Assembly: GCA_022823145.1 (NCBI GenBank)
Contig: JAJDXS010000083.1
Location: forward strand, 173,774-237,773
Source: Gemmatimonadota bacterium
GTDB taxonomy: Bacteria; Gemmatimonadota; Gemmatimonadetes; Longimicrobiales; Gaopeijiaceae
Direction of reading: 5' to 3'
DNA: 64,000 nucleotides
Positions 26,296 through 35,298 of the stretch are shown here, piece after piece. Below the pieces are notes generated by a model. The model searched no databases and had not been told where the DNA came from. It was given only the letters and a program-made list of their open reading frames with translations. Numbering within the stretch: position 1 is the stretch's first letter; each line of letters opens with the position of its first letter. The position numbers were made by a program, and so were the translations under genes.

Positions 26296-26333
26296 GCCCG
26301 CGGCGGGTCACCTCCCGGGTCCCCGCCGCGGGC
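26296..26333. terminator. Bidirectional hairpin between converging genes
   Basis: GCCCGCGGCGGG and CCCGCCGCGGGC form a perfect 12-bp stem with a 14-base loop in the 79-base gap between the M20 gene and the SusD-like gene. Confidence 0.65.
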
Positions 26334-26368
26334 TTGCAGGCTTGTCGGCCGTCAGTCGGCCGGGCTGC

Positions 26369-27679
26369 TCACCCGATGTTCGGGTTGTTGATGCGCTCCA
26401 CATCCGGGAGGGGGAAGCAGGTGGTATCGCCGTAGGGTTGCCCCTTGTGGTTGAAGCCCGTTTGGAAGGGAATCCCGTAGCGCAGCATATCGGCCTGGCG
26501 GCGTCCCTCGAGGAAGAACTCGCGGCTGCGCTCCTCGATGATCTGGTTTCTGATCTCGGCCGGGTCCGAGCTTGCAAAGGAGGGAAGCCCGGCGCGGGCG
26601 TGCAACGCGTTTATGATGTCCACCGCATCCTGCCCGCCGCCCGCCTCCGCGATGATGAGCTGTGCTTCCGTCCAGGTCGCCAGGGCGATGGGGTCGGAAA
26701 CGTCGGTGTACTTCATCGGAAGGACGATGGGGGTGATGCCGTCGTGGCCCAGGCGTCCGGCGTCGGCGGTGACCACCCTCGGATCAGGGGTGCCGCCGAA
26801 TTCGAGATCGCGGAAAGTGGGATCCACCGAATAGTAGAAGTCACCGTGGGTGTGCCGGGCGATCCGGTTCCACCGCCGCTCGGCCGTCCCGGACCGTTCC
26901 ACGTACTTGACGAATCCCTCGGGTACCATGGCGGCGATCCCTGCGGCCTCCGCCGCTCTGCCCTGGTTGAGGAGCACCCGCGCCTGGCCTACGCGTGCCA
27001 TGTTCAGCAGGTCGTCGGCCCCGGCCTGCTGGGCCATCTGCATCGCCTGACCGAACCAGTTCTCTGCCCGGCTCATCGCTTCGGCGGGTGTGGCGAGGGG
27101 TCCTTCATCGAAGGCCAGCTCGCAGAATCCTTCGCCCAGGACCGTATAGCTGTAGCCGGCATAGGCGGCGAGCGTGGCCAGACTGAGGGGCTTGTCGGCT
27201 ACGTCTCCGTCCGGGAACTCCTGGACGCGCGTGAAGTTGCTCTCGGCCTGAACCCGGGACGTCTGAAGGGGCGTGTAGACGCCGAACCCGAAATTGGTGC
27301 ATCCCCCTTGCCCCAGATCGTTGTCCGACGCGGTGATCCTCCGGGTGTCCCAGTCGGTGTAGTCGATCCATCCGGCAGCGCCGATGAACTCGTCCGTCAG
27401 CGCGGCGGTCGCCCCCGCGTAGTTGGTGAGCGCACAATTGAAGTCGCCTACGGCGCTCAGCACGAGCACGCTGGCGAGGGCGGGATCGTCGAGAGCCTCG
27501 GCCGGGACATCACCCGGGATTTCCACATCCAGCAGGCCATCGCAGGCGCCCAGGCCCATAGCCAGGGCGAGGCAGAGCCCGCCGGCCCGCCAGGGCGCCG
27601 ACCATGGAGCCACGGAGGCACGGGCGCTTCTTTTCTTTCTCATATCCATTGAACCGTATCCTTTGGCGCAGTTTGTCAT
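26369..27679 (-). CDS. SusD/RagB-like nutrient-binding lipoprotein
   Basis: 436 residues. The start at 27679 has GGGAGGAACC right upstream, in the short gap after the SusC gene; an internal ATG pair at ~11-13 is the alternative. The lipobox is MGLGAC, so the protein is anchored by lipid. The SusD helical repeats are visible (QGRAAEAAGIAAMVPEGFVK) along with the family C-terminal motif EERSREFFLEGRRQADMLRYG. It caps the barrel of the neighbouring SusC protein and captures a ligand such as a glycan or peptide. Confidence 0.9.
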   Translation of the reverse strand: MTNCAKGYGSMDMRKKRSARASVAPWSAPWRAGGLCLALAMGLGACDGLLDVEIPGDVPAEALDDPALASVLVLSAVGDFNCALTNYAGATAALTDEFIGAAGWIDYTDWDTRRITASDNDLGQGGCTNFGFGVYTPLQTSRVQAESNFTRVQEFPDGDVADKPLSLATLAAYAGYSYTVLGEGFCELAFDEGPLATPAEAMSRAENWFGQAMQMAQQAGADDLLNMARVGQARVLLNQGRAAEAAGIAAMVPEGFVKYVERSGTAERRWNRIARHTHGDFYYSVDPTFRDLEFGGTPDPRVVTADAGRLGHDGITPIVLPMKYTDVSDPIALATWTEAQLIIAEAGGGQDAVDIINALHARAGLPSFASSDPAEIRNQIIEERSREFFLEGRRQADMLRYGIPFQTGFNHKGQPYGDTTCFPLPDVERINNPNIG

Positions 27680-27693
27680 GGTTCCTCCCGGAA

Positions 27694-30600
27694 TCAGAAG
27701 GTCAGCCGCATCGTCGCGAGGATGCTGGTGAGGTGCGGCACGACCGTCTGGACGTACCCGGAGGTCTCGCTGGCGGTCAGCCGGTTTTCGGGGTCGATGA
27801 TCCTGCGCCCGAAGAGTTCCTCCGTCTCCTGCCAGAGAATCGCCAGATTCTGCCCTGACACCGTCAGCGCCGCCCTTGAGGCCCCGATTGTGCTCACCAT
27901 CTCATCCGGCAGCGTGTAGGTTGCCGAGACGTTGCGCAGCTTGGCCCACCCGGCGCCGTAGAAGCCGGACTCGAACCAGCTGAACCCGCTGATCTGGTCA
28001 TAGGCCTCCAGGATCGGATGCGAATTCGTCAGGATCGCCCGCGTGTTGCGGAACAGGTGGTGAGCCCCTGCGATGTCTCCCGTAACGGCGTTGTGACCAC
28101 CCTGGAAGTCGATCTCCGCCGACAACCGGAGATTCCCGAAGAGCGTGACGGAAGAGTTGAGGTTGCCCGTCAGCTTCGGATCGGGCTGACCCGCGAACAC
28201 TCGCGGTGCGCCGTCGCAGGGAACGGTCGATCCGTCGGCCTCGCCCCTGCACATCGCATTGACGACGTTGCCCTGGCCGTCGACGTCCGCGCTCACCACG
28301 CGGCGCATGAAGAAGGCGGCGACCGGGTAGCCGACCCGATGGAGCTGGGCCGCGCCGGCCCCGAGGTCGCTGAACTCGCCCAGGTCGACCACCTCCGAAT
28401 CGTTGGTGCCCAGGTTGAAACCGAGCGACCACGCCACGTCGTCACCCTGGAGGAGCTGGGCGTTGATGCCAAGTTCGACCCCCCGGCTGTCCACCTGGCC
28501 CACGTTGACGAAGCGGATTCCCGGGAAGCCGGACGACGGGGGAACCGGTGACGCGATGATCGCGTTCCTGCGGCTCTGGTCGTACATGGTGAAGTCGATC
28601 CCCAGCCGGTCGTCAAGAAAGGCCGCGTCGAATCCCAGTTCCAGTTCCTGCCCCCGCTCCGGCTCCAGGTCCGGGTTGCCAATGGTGCGCGGGGTGAGAA
28701 TGGAGGAGTCGCCGGGACCGGTCGCGGGCTGGTAGAGGCGGATTGCCGCAAAGACATCGGGCTGCTGGCCGGCCTGTCCCCAGGCGCCCCTGAGCTTGAG
28801 CGTGTTCACCCAGGGCACGTTGAAGAAAGATTCCTCATTGATGACCCAGGTCGCACTGACCTTGGGATACACCACGAAATCGAAGTTCTGCCCGAAGGCC
28901 GAGTTGTCGTCGCCCCGGACGGCGCCCGTGAGGAACAGGCGGTTGTTGAAGCCGATCCTCTCCTGGACGTACACACCGACGGTCTTGTTGGCGACGTACG
29001 ACTCGCTCGATATGGTCTGGGCGGCACCGCCGATCGTGATCACCGGAGGTGCAGGGAAGATCCGCCCCTGCCCCGTCAGTCCCTCCGTTTCCTTCGTGAA
29101 GTACTGGAAGCCCACCGAGGTGGCAGACGAGATCGCGTCGGTCAGGTCGAAATCCGCGGTACCGCCGAAGTCCACCGTGGCGTTTCGCACCGCTTTGCGC
29201 TCGGCGTTCTTCTCGCCCAGACTCCTGGCGCCGAAGAAGTATGCGGAGCCGGTCGGGTGACGCGGGAAGAGGATCGAGTTCTCCTCGTCGGTCATGTCCA
29301 GACCAACGTTCATCCGTGTGCTGAGCCAGTCGAAGGGTCGGTAGTCTACCGTGGTGCCGAGGGTCGCGCGCAGAATTTCGGAGTAGGACTGGATGCTGCC
29401 GGCGGCTTCCGGCGTGGCGCGAAGGAAGCCTCGAAGGCGCCCGTCCCGAGACCGGGGATTGCCCCAGATGAACTGGCCCATCAGGTCCCAACCGGACGCC
29501 GCCTGTCCGTATCGGGTCTCACTGCTCACCACCCCCAGGTTGATGGTCGCATTGAGGTTGTCGCTGGGTGTGATCTGGAGGTTGCCACGGGCGCTCAGCT
29601 TCTTCTGCCAGTTGTAGTCGACGATTCCCTCGGTGTCGTCCCAGGCGGCCGATGCGAAGTAGCGGACACCCTCGGTGCCCCCCCGGACGCTCAGGTCGTA
29701 GCCCTGGCTGTGGCCGTTCTGAAGCGCGTTGCGCCCGGCGGCCAGTTCTTCCTCGTACAGGTCCTGTTCCATCAACTCGCCGCTCGCTCCGAGCGCGTAG
29801 TTGTTCGGGAGCCGTCCGTGGGGGTCCGCGAAGTAGTTCACCCCCTGCTTGACCGTCAGATTCCACGTCGGGGCGCCCGCGGTGCCTCTCTTGGTGATGA
29901 TCTGAATCACGCCATTGGACGCTTCCGTGCCGTAGAGTGTGGCCGCCGCCGGTCCCTTGATGATCTCGATGGACTCGATCTCCTCGGGATTGATGTCGTT
30001 GATGCGGGAGGTCTGGCGTCCGCCGCGAATGGAGGGGCCCGAGCGGAAGTCGTTGTTGACGCGGATCCCGTCGATGTAGATGAGGGGCTGGTTGTTCAAT
30101 GACAGACTTGTCACGCCGCGCATGCGTATTACGCCGCCCGTGCCCACATTGCCCTGCCCGACCCGCACCGTTACACCAGGGGCCGCGCCCTTCAGCAGAT
30201 CCTGAACATCGCGGACCGGCTTGACCTGCAGACTGGATTCCGCCGACACCCGGGCCACCGCATTGCCGACCGTGCGGGCGCGCGTCTCGCCGGGCGTGCC
30301 GGTTACGACGATTCCTTCCAGTTCGACGGCGGTCTCGGCCAGCAGGATGCGAACGTCGGTGGTGCCAACGGGCACGGTCTGCCTCGCGGTCCGATAGCCC
30401 ACCATGATGACCTCGAGGGTGATCTGGGTGCCGGTCAGCCCGGCAATCGTGAAGCGGCCGGTACCGTCGGTGATGGATCCCTGCTGGGTCCCTTCGGCGA
30501 CGACCTGGGCCCCCACGACCGGCTGCAGCGTTTGCTGCTGGAGCACGGTGCCGCGGATGATGTTCTGCTGGGCATGGGCGTTGAATGGCATACCCGGCGT

Positions 30601-30729
30601 CAGGGCACCCAGAGCGAGTACCCCAGGGATGAGGAACACGCGGCAAGGCCGAGCAACGCGGCCTCCCCCGTTCCGTTGGTGGCCGGTCTTCCTCGATCGA
30701 GACCGGCGGGACAAACGGTTTGCGCTCAT
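27694..30729 (-). CDS. SusC/RagA-like TonB-linked outer membrane receptor
   Basis: 1011 residues, the usual length. Signal peptide; a carboxypeptidase-D-regulatory domain (~56-130, IIRGTVLQQQTLQPVVGAQV); a TonB-box-like ELEGIVVTGTPGETRAR; the plug with PLIYIDGIRVNNDFRSGPS and the hallmark SusC motif EIIKGPAAATLYGTEASNGV; then the barrel, ending LTSILATMRLTF. It imports ligand held by the SusD-like partner encoded 14 bases downstream. AGAAGGTGAACA precedes the ATG. A 14-bp palindrome lies 24 bases upstream of the start. Confidence 0.94.
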   Translation of the reverse strand: MSANRLSRRSRSRKTGHQRNGGGRVARPCRVFLIPGVLALGALTPGMPFNAHAQQNIIRGTVLQQQTLQPVVGAQVVAEGTQQGSITDGTGRFTIAGLTGTQITLEVIMVGYRTARQTVPVGTTDVRILLAETAVELEGIVVTGTPGETRARTVGNAVARVSAESSLQVKPVRDVQDLLKGAAPGVTVRVGQGNVGTGGVIRMRGVTSLSLNNQPLIYIDGIRVNNDFRSGPSIRGGRQTSRINDINPEEIESIEIIKGPAAATLYGTEASNGVIQIITKRGTAGAPTWNLTVKQGVNYFADPHGRLPNNYALGASGELMEQDLYEEELAAGRNALQNGHSQGYDLSVRGGTEGVRYFASAAWDDTEGIVDYNWQKKLSARGNLQITPSDNLNATINLGVVSSETRYGQAASGWDLMGQFIWGNPRSRDGRLRGFLRATPEAAGSIQSYSEILRATLGTTVDYRPFDWLSTRMNVGLDMTDEENSILFPRHPTGSAYFFGARSLGEKNAERKAVRNATVDFGGTADFDLTDAISSATSVGFQYFTKETEGLTGQGRIFPAPPVITIGGAAQTISSESYVANKTVGVYVQERIGFNNRLFLTGAVRGDDNSAFGQNFDFVVYPKVSATWVINEESFFNVPWVNTLKLRGAWGQAGQQPDVFAAIRLYQPATGPGDSSILTPRTIGNPDLEPERGQELELGFDAAFLDDRLGIDFTMYDQSRRNAIIASPVPPSSGFPGIRFVNVGQVDSRGVELGINAQLLQGDDVAWSLGFNLGTNDSEVVDLGEFSDLGAGAAQLHRVGYPVAAFFMRRVVSADVDGQGNVVNAMCRGEADGSTVPCDGAPRVFAGQPDPKLTGNLNSSVTLFGNLRLSAEIDFQGGHNAVTGDIAGAHHLFRNTRAILTNSHPILEAYDQISGFSWFESGFYGAGWAKLRNVSATYTLPDEMVSTIGASRAALTVSGQNLAILWQETEELFGRRIIDPENRLTASETSGYVQTVVPHLTSILATMRLTF

Positions 30730-30752
30730 TGTTCACCTTCTGGCATCCGTGT

Positions 30753-30766
30753 TGGTATACATACCA
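30753..30766 (-). promoter_or_regulatory. Candidate operator of the SusC/SusD operon
   Basis: TGGTATACATACCA is a 6-2-6 inverted repeat in a local AT-rich patch just upstream of susC. It could overlap the -10 region and bind a regulator. Position and symmetry are the only evidence. Confidence 0.35.
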
Positions 30767-30864
30767 TTCGACTACACGGCGTCGAATGGCGAGCGTCAGG
30801 GTGAAGTGATGCTACGGCGCGCCGGAGGGCGCGGCAAGTCCGTCCCGGGCCGGTCGTCGGTCCG

Positions 30865-32529
30865 TCAGTACGCGGACCGGTGCACTCCCGCGACCGCGCG
30901 CCCCGAGGGGTCGATGGTGCTCGACAGCGCCTCGTCCCACGCCAGGGCTTCGGGGGTCGAGCAGGCGACGCTTGGGCCGCCGGGGACGCAGCGGGCGGCC
31001 TCGGGCAGCGGGAAATGCGACTCGAAGATCCTCCGGTAGAGGTAGGCTTCCTTGTCCGGGGGCGGATTCCAGGGGAAGCGGAAGCGCGCTTTGGCCAGCT
31101 GGCGGTCGCTCACACTCTCCTCGGCGAACGCCTTCAGCGAGTCGATCCAGGAGTAGCCGACGCCATCCGAGAACTGCTCCTTCTGGCGCCAGAGGATCTC
31201 CGGGGGCAGGTAATCCGCGAATGCTTCGCGGAGGATGCGCTTTTCGATCCCGCCGCCCGGCATCTTCGCCGCCGGGTCGATCGACATCGCCACGTCCAGG
31301 AATTCCCGGTCGAGGAACGGCACTCTTGCCTCCACGCCCCACGCGGCCATCGCCTTGTTCGCGCGCAGACAGTCGAACTGGTGAAGGCGGTCGAGCTTCC
31401 TTACCGTCTCGTCGTGGAACGAACGGGGATCGGGGGCGCGGTGGAAGTAAAGGTAGCCGCCGAAGACCTCGTCGGCCCCCTCTCCCGAGAGGACCATCTT
31501 GATGCCCAGCGTGCGGATGCGTCGCGCCATCAGGTACATCGGCGTGGCGGCGCGCACGGTGGTGACGTCGAAGGTCTCGAGGTGGTGGATGACGTCTGAG
31601 AGCGCGTCGAGGCCCTCCTGGATCGTGAAGTGGAACTGGTGGTGCACGGTGCCGATGTGCTCGGCCACCGTCGCCGCGCTGGCCAGATCCGGCGACCCCT
31701 CCAGCCCGATGCAGAACGAGTGCAGCCGGGGCCACCACGCCTCGCTCCGGTCGTCGTCCTCGATTCGGCGCCGCGCATACCGCCGGGCGACCGCCGAGAC
31801 GATCGACGAGTCGAGCCCTCCCGAGAGCAACACCCCGTAGGGGACATCCGACATGAGCTGGCGGTGCACCGCGGCTTCGAGCGCCTCCCGGATCCTGGCG
31901 GGATCGGGTTCCGCGGTGGCTGCCTCGCAGTCGCGCCATGCCCTCCTGTAGTAGCGCTTCGGAACGGCGTCGCCGTCCGCCGAATCCAGCACGTGCCCCG
32001 GCGGAAACTCCTCCACCGAGCGGCAGACGGGCATCAGAGCCTTCATCTCAGAAGAGACGAAGAACCGCCCCTCGTCGTCGCGCCCCGTGTAGAGGGGAAC
32101 GATGCCCATGTGGTCGCGCGCCACGATGTACCGATCCTGTTCGGCGTCGTACAGCACGAACGCGAAGATCCCGTTCAGGCGGTCCACGAAGCCGCTCCCC
32201 TGCTCGGCGTACAGCCCGAGGATCACCTCGCAGTCGCTGCGGGTCCGCGGACGGAACGATCCCGCCAGTTCCGCTTCCAGCGTCCGGTGGTTGTAGATCT
32301 CGCCGTTCACCGCGAGCGCGTGGGTCCCTGCCGCGTTCTCCAGCGGCTGCGCGCCGTGTTCGACGTCGACGATGGCGAGCCGGTTGTGCGCCAGGAGTGC
32401 GCGGTCGTGGGCGAAGACACCCGACCAGTCGGGCCCCCGGTGCTGCTGGAGCCTTGACAGCGCCAGCGCGCGTTCACGCGGGTAGGGGGCGTGAGGATCG
32501 ATTTCGAGGATGGCGAGGACCGAGCACAT
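30865..32529 (-). CDS. asnB: Asparagine synthetase (glutamine-hydrolysing)
   Basis: 554 residues from the ATG at 32529, the same length as the classic enzyme. After Met removal Cys2 becomes the N-terminal nucleophile of the glutaminase domain (MCSVLAIL; NGEIYNH; SEMKAL). The synthetase domain carries the PP-loop SGGLDSSIVSAVARRYARRR and GEGADEVFGGYLY. It makes asparagine from aspartate, glutamine and ATP in the cytoplasm. The upstream part of the longer open frame is the shadow of the divergent selenoprotein gene. The ribosome site before 32529 is weak, but the catalytic Cys2 fixes the start. Confidence 0.95.
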   Translation of the reverse strand: MCSVLAILEIDPHAPYPRERALALSRLQQHRGPDWSGVFAHDRALLAHNRLAIVDVEHGAQPLENAAGTHALAVNGEIYNHRTLEAELAGSFRPRTRSDCEVILGLYAEQGSGFVDRLNGIFAFVLYDAEQDRYIVARDHMGIVPLYTGRDDEGRFFVSSEMKALMPVCRSVEEFPPGHVLDSADGDAVPKRYYRRAWRDCEAATAEPDPARIREALEAAVHRQLMSDVPYGVLLSGGLDSSIVSAVARRYARRRIEDDDRSEAWWPRLHSFCIGLEGSPDLASAATVAEHIGTVHHQFHFTIQEGLDALSDVIHHLETFDVTTVRAATPMYLMARRIRTLGIKMVLSGEGADEVFGGYLYFHRAPDPRSFHDETVRKLDRLHQFDCLRANKAMAAWGVEARVPFLDREFLDVAMSIDPAAKMPGGGIEKRILREAFADYLPPEILWRQKEQFSDGVGYSWIDSLKAFAEESVSDRQLAKARFRFPWNPPPDKEAYLYRRIFESHFPLPEAARCVPGGPSVACSTPEALAWDEALSSTIDPSGRAVAGVHRSAY

Positions 32530-32607
32530 GTCGTTAAGATACCGTGCCGCGGCCATTCCGGTGTAGCCGCGAAGGAATGACCACCCGCCCCTTCCTGGAA
32601 GATTCCG

Positions 32608-33228
32608 ATGAGACGATCCCCTGCCTCGCTGCTCCGCCTCTGCGCCCTGTCCCTGCTCGCGGCCGGCGCGTTCGCCGTCGCCTCCGCCCGGGCACAGACG
32701 CTCGGCCCCGTGGACGGGCTCGACCTGCCGCCCACCGACATCGAGCGCGTCGCGCTCGGCGACGAAGCCCCGCTCTTCACCCTCGACTCCTTCGATCGCG
32801 GCCCGGTGGACCTTGCGGGCTTTCGCGGCGAGAAGAACGTTGTCCTGGTCTTCTACCGCGGACACTGGTGACCGTACTGCGCCAGTCAGCTCGTGGAGCT
32901 GAGAGCACTCCTTCCCGACGACCTCGGGGACGAAACCGAGATCGTCACCATATCCGTCGACGACAGTGAAGGCATGCAGCTGATGATCGACCGCGTGGCC
33001 GCCGACGACGGGGTGGACCCCGACTTCATCATGCTGTCGGACCCGGACCACCGGGTGATCGACCGGTACGGCCTCTTCAACCCGGATGCGCCCCCCAACC
33101 GCCCGCTTCCTCACCCCGCAACCTACGTGATCGACAAGGAGGGCGTCGTGCGGTACCGGTTCGTGGAGGTGGACTACCGGGTCCGGCCGACGAACGAGGA
33201 CATCCTGGAGGTGCTGAAGACGTTGTAG
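32608..33228 (+). CDS. Selenocysteine-containing thioredoxin-fold/peroxiredoxin protein (in-frame TGA = Sec88)
   Basis: 206 residues when the TGA at 32869-32871 is read as selenocysteine. The frame on both sides is the same and reads VVLVFYRGHW-U-PYCASQLVELR, exactly the FYRGxWCPYC active site of AhpC/TSA redoxins, so U88 and C91 form a UxxC pair. A signal peptide (LLRLCALSLLAAGAFAVASA) exports it. Later segments VTISVDDSEGMQLMIDR, FIMLSDPDHRVIDRYG and TYVIDKEGVVRYRFVEVD complete the fold. It probably reduces peroxides or thiols outside the cytoplasm. It is divergent from asnB and is followed by a strong terminator. Confidence 0.9.
32886..32902 (+). promoter_or_regulatory. Bacterial SECIS-like hairpin for Sec88
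   Basis: TCAGCTC-GTG-GAGCTGA is a perfect 7-bp stem with a 3-base loop. The stem begins 15 bases and the loop 22 bases after the TGA, and the first loop base is G. This is very close to the geometry of known bacterial SECIS elements. Confidence 0.8.
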
Positions 33229-33269
33229 AAAGACTTCGCGTCCCGGTTTCATCCCTCCGGCCCCGTTTT

Positions 33270-33313
33270 AAAGGGTCTGGGGGGCGGTTTCGGCGGTCAG
33301 GCAGACCCTTTTT
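33270..33313 (+). terminator. Intrinsic terminator of the selenoprotein gene
   Basis: AAAGGGTCTG and CAGACCCTTT form a perfect 10-bp stem around a GC-rich loop, followed by two more T. It lies 42 bases after the stop. Confidence 0.85.
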
Positions 33314-33423
33314 CGCTCCGCCGGAGATGATGTCCCATCCAGCTATGGAAGCGCCCCTGAGGACTGTGTACCGTGTTGCTCGCTTGATCGCAGAGACGAC
33401 ACGCTTCATGGGATTATTCAGGG

Positions 33424-33744
33424 ATGGCCGCACGAAAACCGGGCTCCAGCAATCGAATCGCAGCGCTGCACCGGCGCCTGTCCGCACACCCGCGGACCGC
33501 CGCATGCGGGCTGCTTCTGGCGGCTCCCGCCGCCGTACTGGCCGCGACTCTCGTGCTGTCGGACCTGCCGCGGGTGGGAAGGATCACCGCGCGTGCCCCG
33601 CAGGCCGTCGCCGCGTCAGCGAAATCGATGTCCTGTCGATCCCGTCCGGCTGGGACACTTGTCCTGGCCGGACGACACGGGATTGTCCGTGACCTTACCC
33701 GTCACGACCCCAATCACCAGCCTTCTGGAGGGAGAAATGCCTGA
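33424..33744 (+). CDS. Possible small membrane protein (doubtful)
   Basis: 106-residue frame with one hydrophobic stretch (GLLLAAPAAVLAATLVL, ~30-46) and no recognisable domain; the second half is Arg/Ser-rich and looks non-coding. It overlaps the start of the next gene by 8 bases. It could be a true short gene at the head of the operon or only leader DNA. The stretch 33314-33736 holds nothing else that I can support. Confidence 0.3.
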   Translation: MAARKPGSSNRIAALHRRLSAHPRTAACGLLLAAPAAVLAATLVLSDLPRVGRITARAPQAVAASAKSMSCRSRPAGTLVLAGRHGIVRDLTRHDPNHQPSGGRNA

Positions 33745-34264
33745 ACCAAGAGCGTGGGCCCTGTCCATCCTGCGCGCGACGCGATCATTCCTACGGCGCC
33801 GGGCAAGTCTGTCTCGGTGGCAGGGCGCCATGCTCGCTCTGGCCTGTGTCCTGTTTTCCTTCTCTGCCGTTCGTGCTCGCGTAGACGACTATCACTTCGA
33901 GCAGTTCATCGATGACGCCGGCGCACCGGGGCCGAGCATGGTGTTCGTAACGACGGCCGCCGACTGTCTGGCTCTGGTCGGAGACGTCAACGATCTCGCG
34001 GGGCAACTCACCGTACCGACGCGAATTCTGATCATGGAGGACGGAGTCTCGACATCGGATCTCGAGAAACTCGTCGCCGCCAATAGTGGGAATACCGTGT
34101 TGGAACCCGTCTCCTGGCGGTCTGTCATGCCGATCGGTCGATTCGTTCGCACTCCCTTCGCTGTGGGGTTCGACGAACAGGGAAGCGTGACCTTCGTCCA
34201 GAGCATCGGCGGGCAGGAGGATCTGACGGCAGCGTCCCTGGAGGAAAGGTTCGGTGCGTCATGA
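33737..34264 (+). CDS. Membrane-anchored thioredoxin-fold-like protein with one cysteine
   Basis: 175 residues from the ATG at 33737 (GGAGGGAGAA upstream). One hydrophobic anchor (AMLALACVLFSFSAV, ~31-45) precedes a domain with the rhythm of a thioredoxin fold: PSMVFVTTAADCLALVGDV with a single Cys77 where CxxC would be, then RTPFAVGFDEQGSVTF with the TP pair (139-140) at the place of the cis-proline. This is inferred from pattern, not from a clear family match. Its stop overlaps the next ATG (ATGA). It heads an operon with a propeller lipoprotein and three short cysteine peptides, which suggests a thiol-related role. Confidence 0.65.
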   Translation: MPEPRAWALSILRATRSFLRRRASLSRWQGAMLALACVLFSFSAVRARVDDYHFEQFIDDAGAPGPSMVFVTTAADCLALVGDVNDLAGQLTVPTRILIMEDGVSTSDLEKLVAANSGNTVLEPVSWRSVMPIGRFVRTPFAVGFDEQGSVTFVQSIGGQEDLTAASLEERFGAS

Positions 34265-35298
34265 TCCGGCGAAAGGCTCCGTTGGCTCTGTCGGCAGCGG
34301 TGCTGAGCGCTGCCTGTGGAGAAGTGCGCGATGGTACACCGGCTGCTCTGTTCGCGGAGGGGTCGGGTGTTCGGACGGTGCGTACGGTCGCGTACGACAC
34401 GGTCTGGAGCTATGGCGGAGTCCGTGACACCATTCTCGGTGCACCCACGCGGCTTGTTGCAGCACCCGACAATGCACTGTATGTGCTCGATCCGATGTTG
34501 CAGCAGGTAGTACGGCTCTCGCCTGCGGGCGACCTGGAGTGGAGGTGGGGCAGGAAGGGACAGGGTCCCGGTGAACTGGGGAACGTGCGCGCCTTTGACG
34601 TGACGCCCGACGGCGGTCTCGTCCTGGCCGATTCCGGCAACTGCCGCCTGGTGTTTCTGTCGCCCGAGGGCGTCCTCAAGCGCGAGGACACCATCATCTG
34701 CAACGACTTCAGCCTTGTTGAAGGAGTCGCAGCCCTGTCGTCGGGCGATGTCGTGCTCGACACGAACAGACCGGCAGACCCCTGGATACTGGTGTCCGAG
34801 GGCGAGCAAGAGGATTCGGTCAAGGTTCCCTGGTCCGGCTTCACAACGATGCATTTCCTTCAGCGATATGGTAACGTTGCCGCATCGGAAAACGACATAT
34901 GGGTCTTTGCCTTCGAGGCGGGAAACGGCTGGTTTACCTTCGAGGCCGACACGCCCCTGGAGATGTTCCCCTACGTCGAGCACACCGAGTTCCCGGAGAT
35001 CATTGTCAACCGTCGCGATAACAGGACCAGTTGGAGATTGGCCGCACGCCCTGCCTACTCTGCATATGATATGGATGTCTGGAAGGACACGATGTATGTG
35101 CTGCCCGGAGGGCATACGGCGCATCGATTCCGGGTGCTCGACATGTACGACGTCGGAAGCGGCCGGTACGTGCACTCACAGACACTCCCGGACGTAGCGG
35201 ACAGCTTTGCGGTCACGGGTGATCGCGTGTTTGTACTGGACAATCGAGGACTCTATCCACAAATCACATCATTTCGCCGGAAAGGATCCGAAAGATGA
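34261..35298 (+). CDS. Six-bladed beta-propeller (NHL-like) lipoprotein
   Basis: 345 residues. A signal with VLSAAC at the lipidation site is followed by NHL/6-bladed repeats: GAPTRLVAAPDNALYVLDP, WGRKGQGPGELGNVRAFDVT (the hallmark GxGPGE loop of this family) and DGGLVLADSGNCRLVFLSP. It is likely a surface or periplasmic binding scaffold. Its start overlaps the thioredoxin-like gene and its stop overlaps the first short peptide gene (ATGA both times), so all are translationally coupled. A second family member lies at 62371-63717. Confidence 0.82.
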   Translation: MIRRKAPLALSAAVLSAACGEVRDGTPAALFAEGSGVRTVRTVAYDTVWSYGGVRDTILGAPTRLVAAPDNALYVLDPMLQQVVRLSPAGDLEWRWGRKGQGPGELGNVRAFDVTPDGGLVLADSGNCRLVFLSPEGVLKREDTIICNDFSLVEGVAALSSGDVVLDTNRPADPWILVSEGEQEDSVKVPWSGFTTMHFLQRYGNVAASENDIWVFAFEAGNGWFTFEADTPLEMFPYVEHTEFPEIIVNRRDNRTSWRLAARPAYSAYDMDVWKDTMYVLPGGHTAHRFRVLDMYDVGSGRYVHSQTLPDVADSFAVTGDRVFVLDNRGLYPQITSFRRKGSER

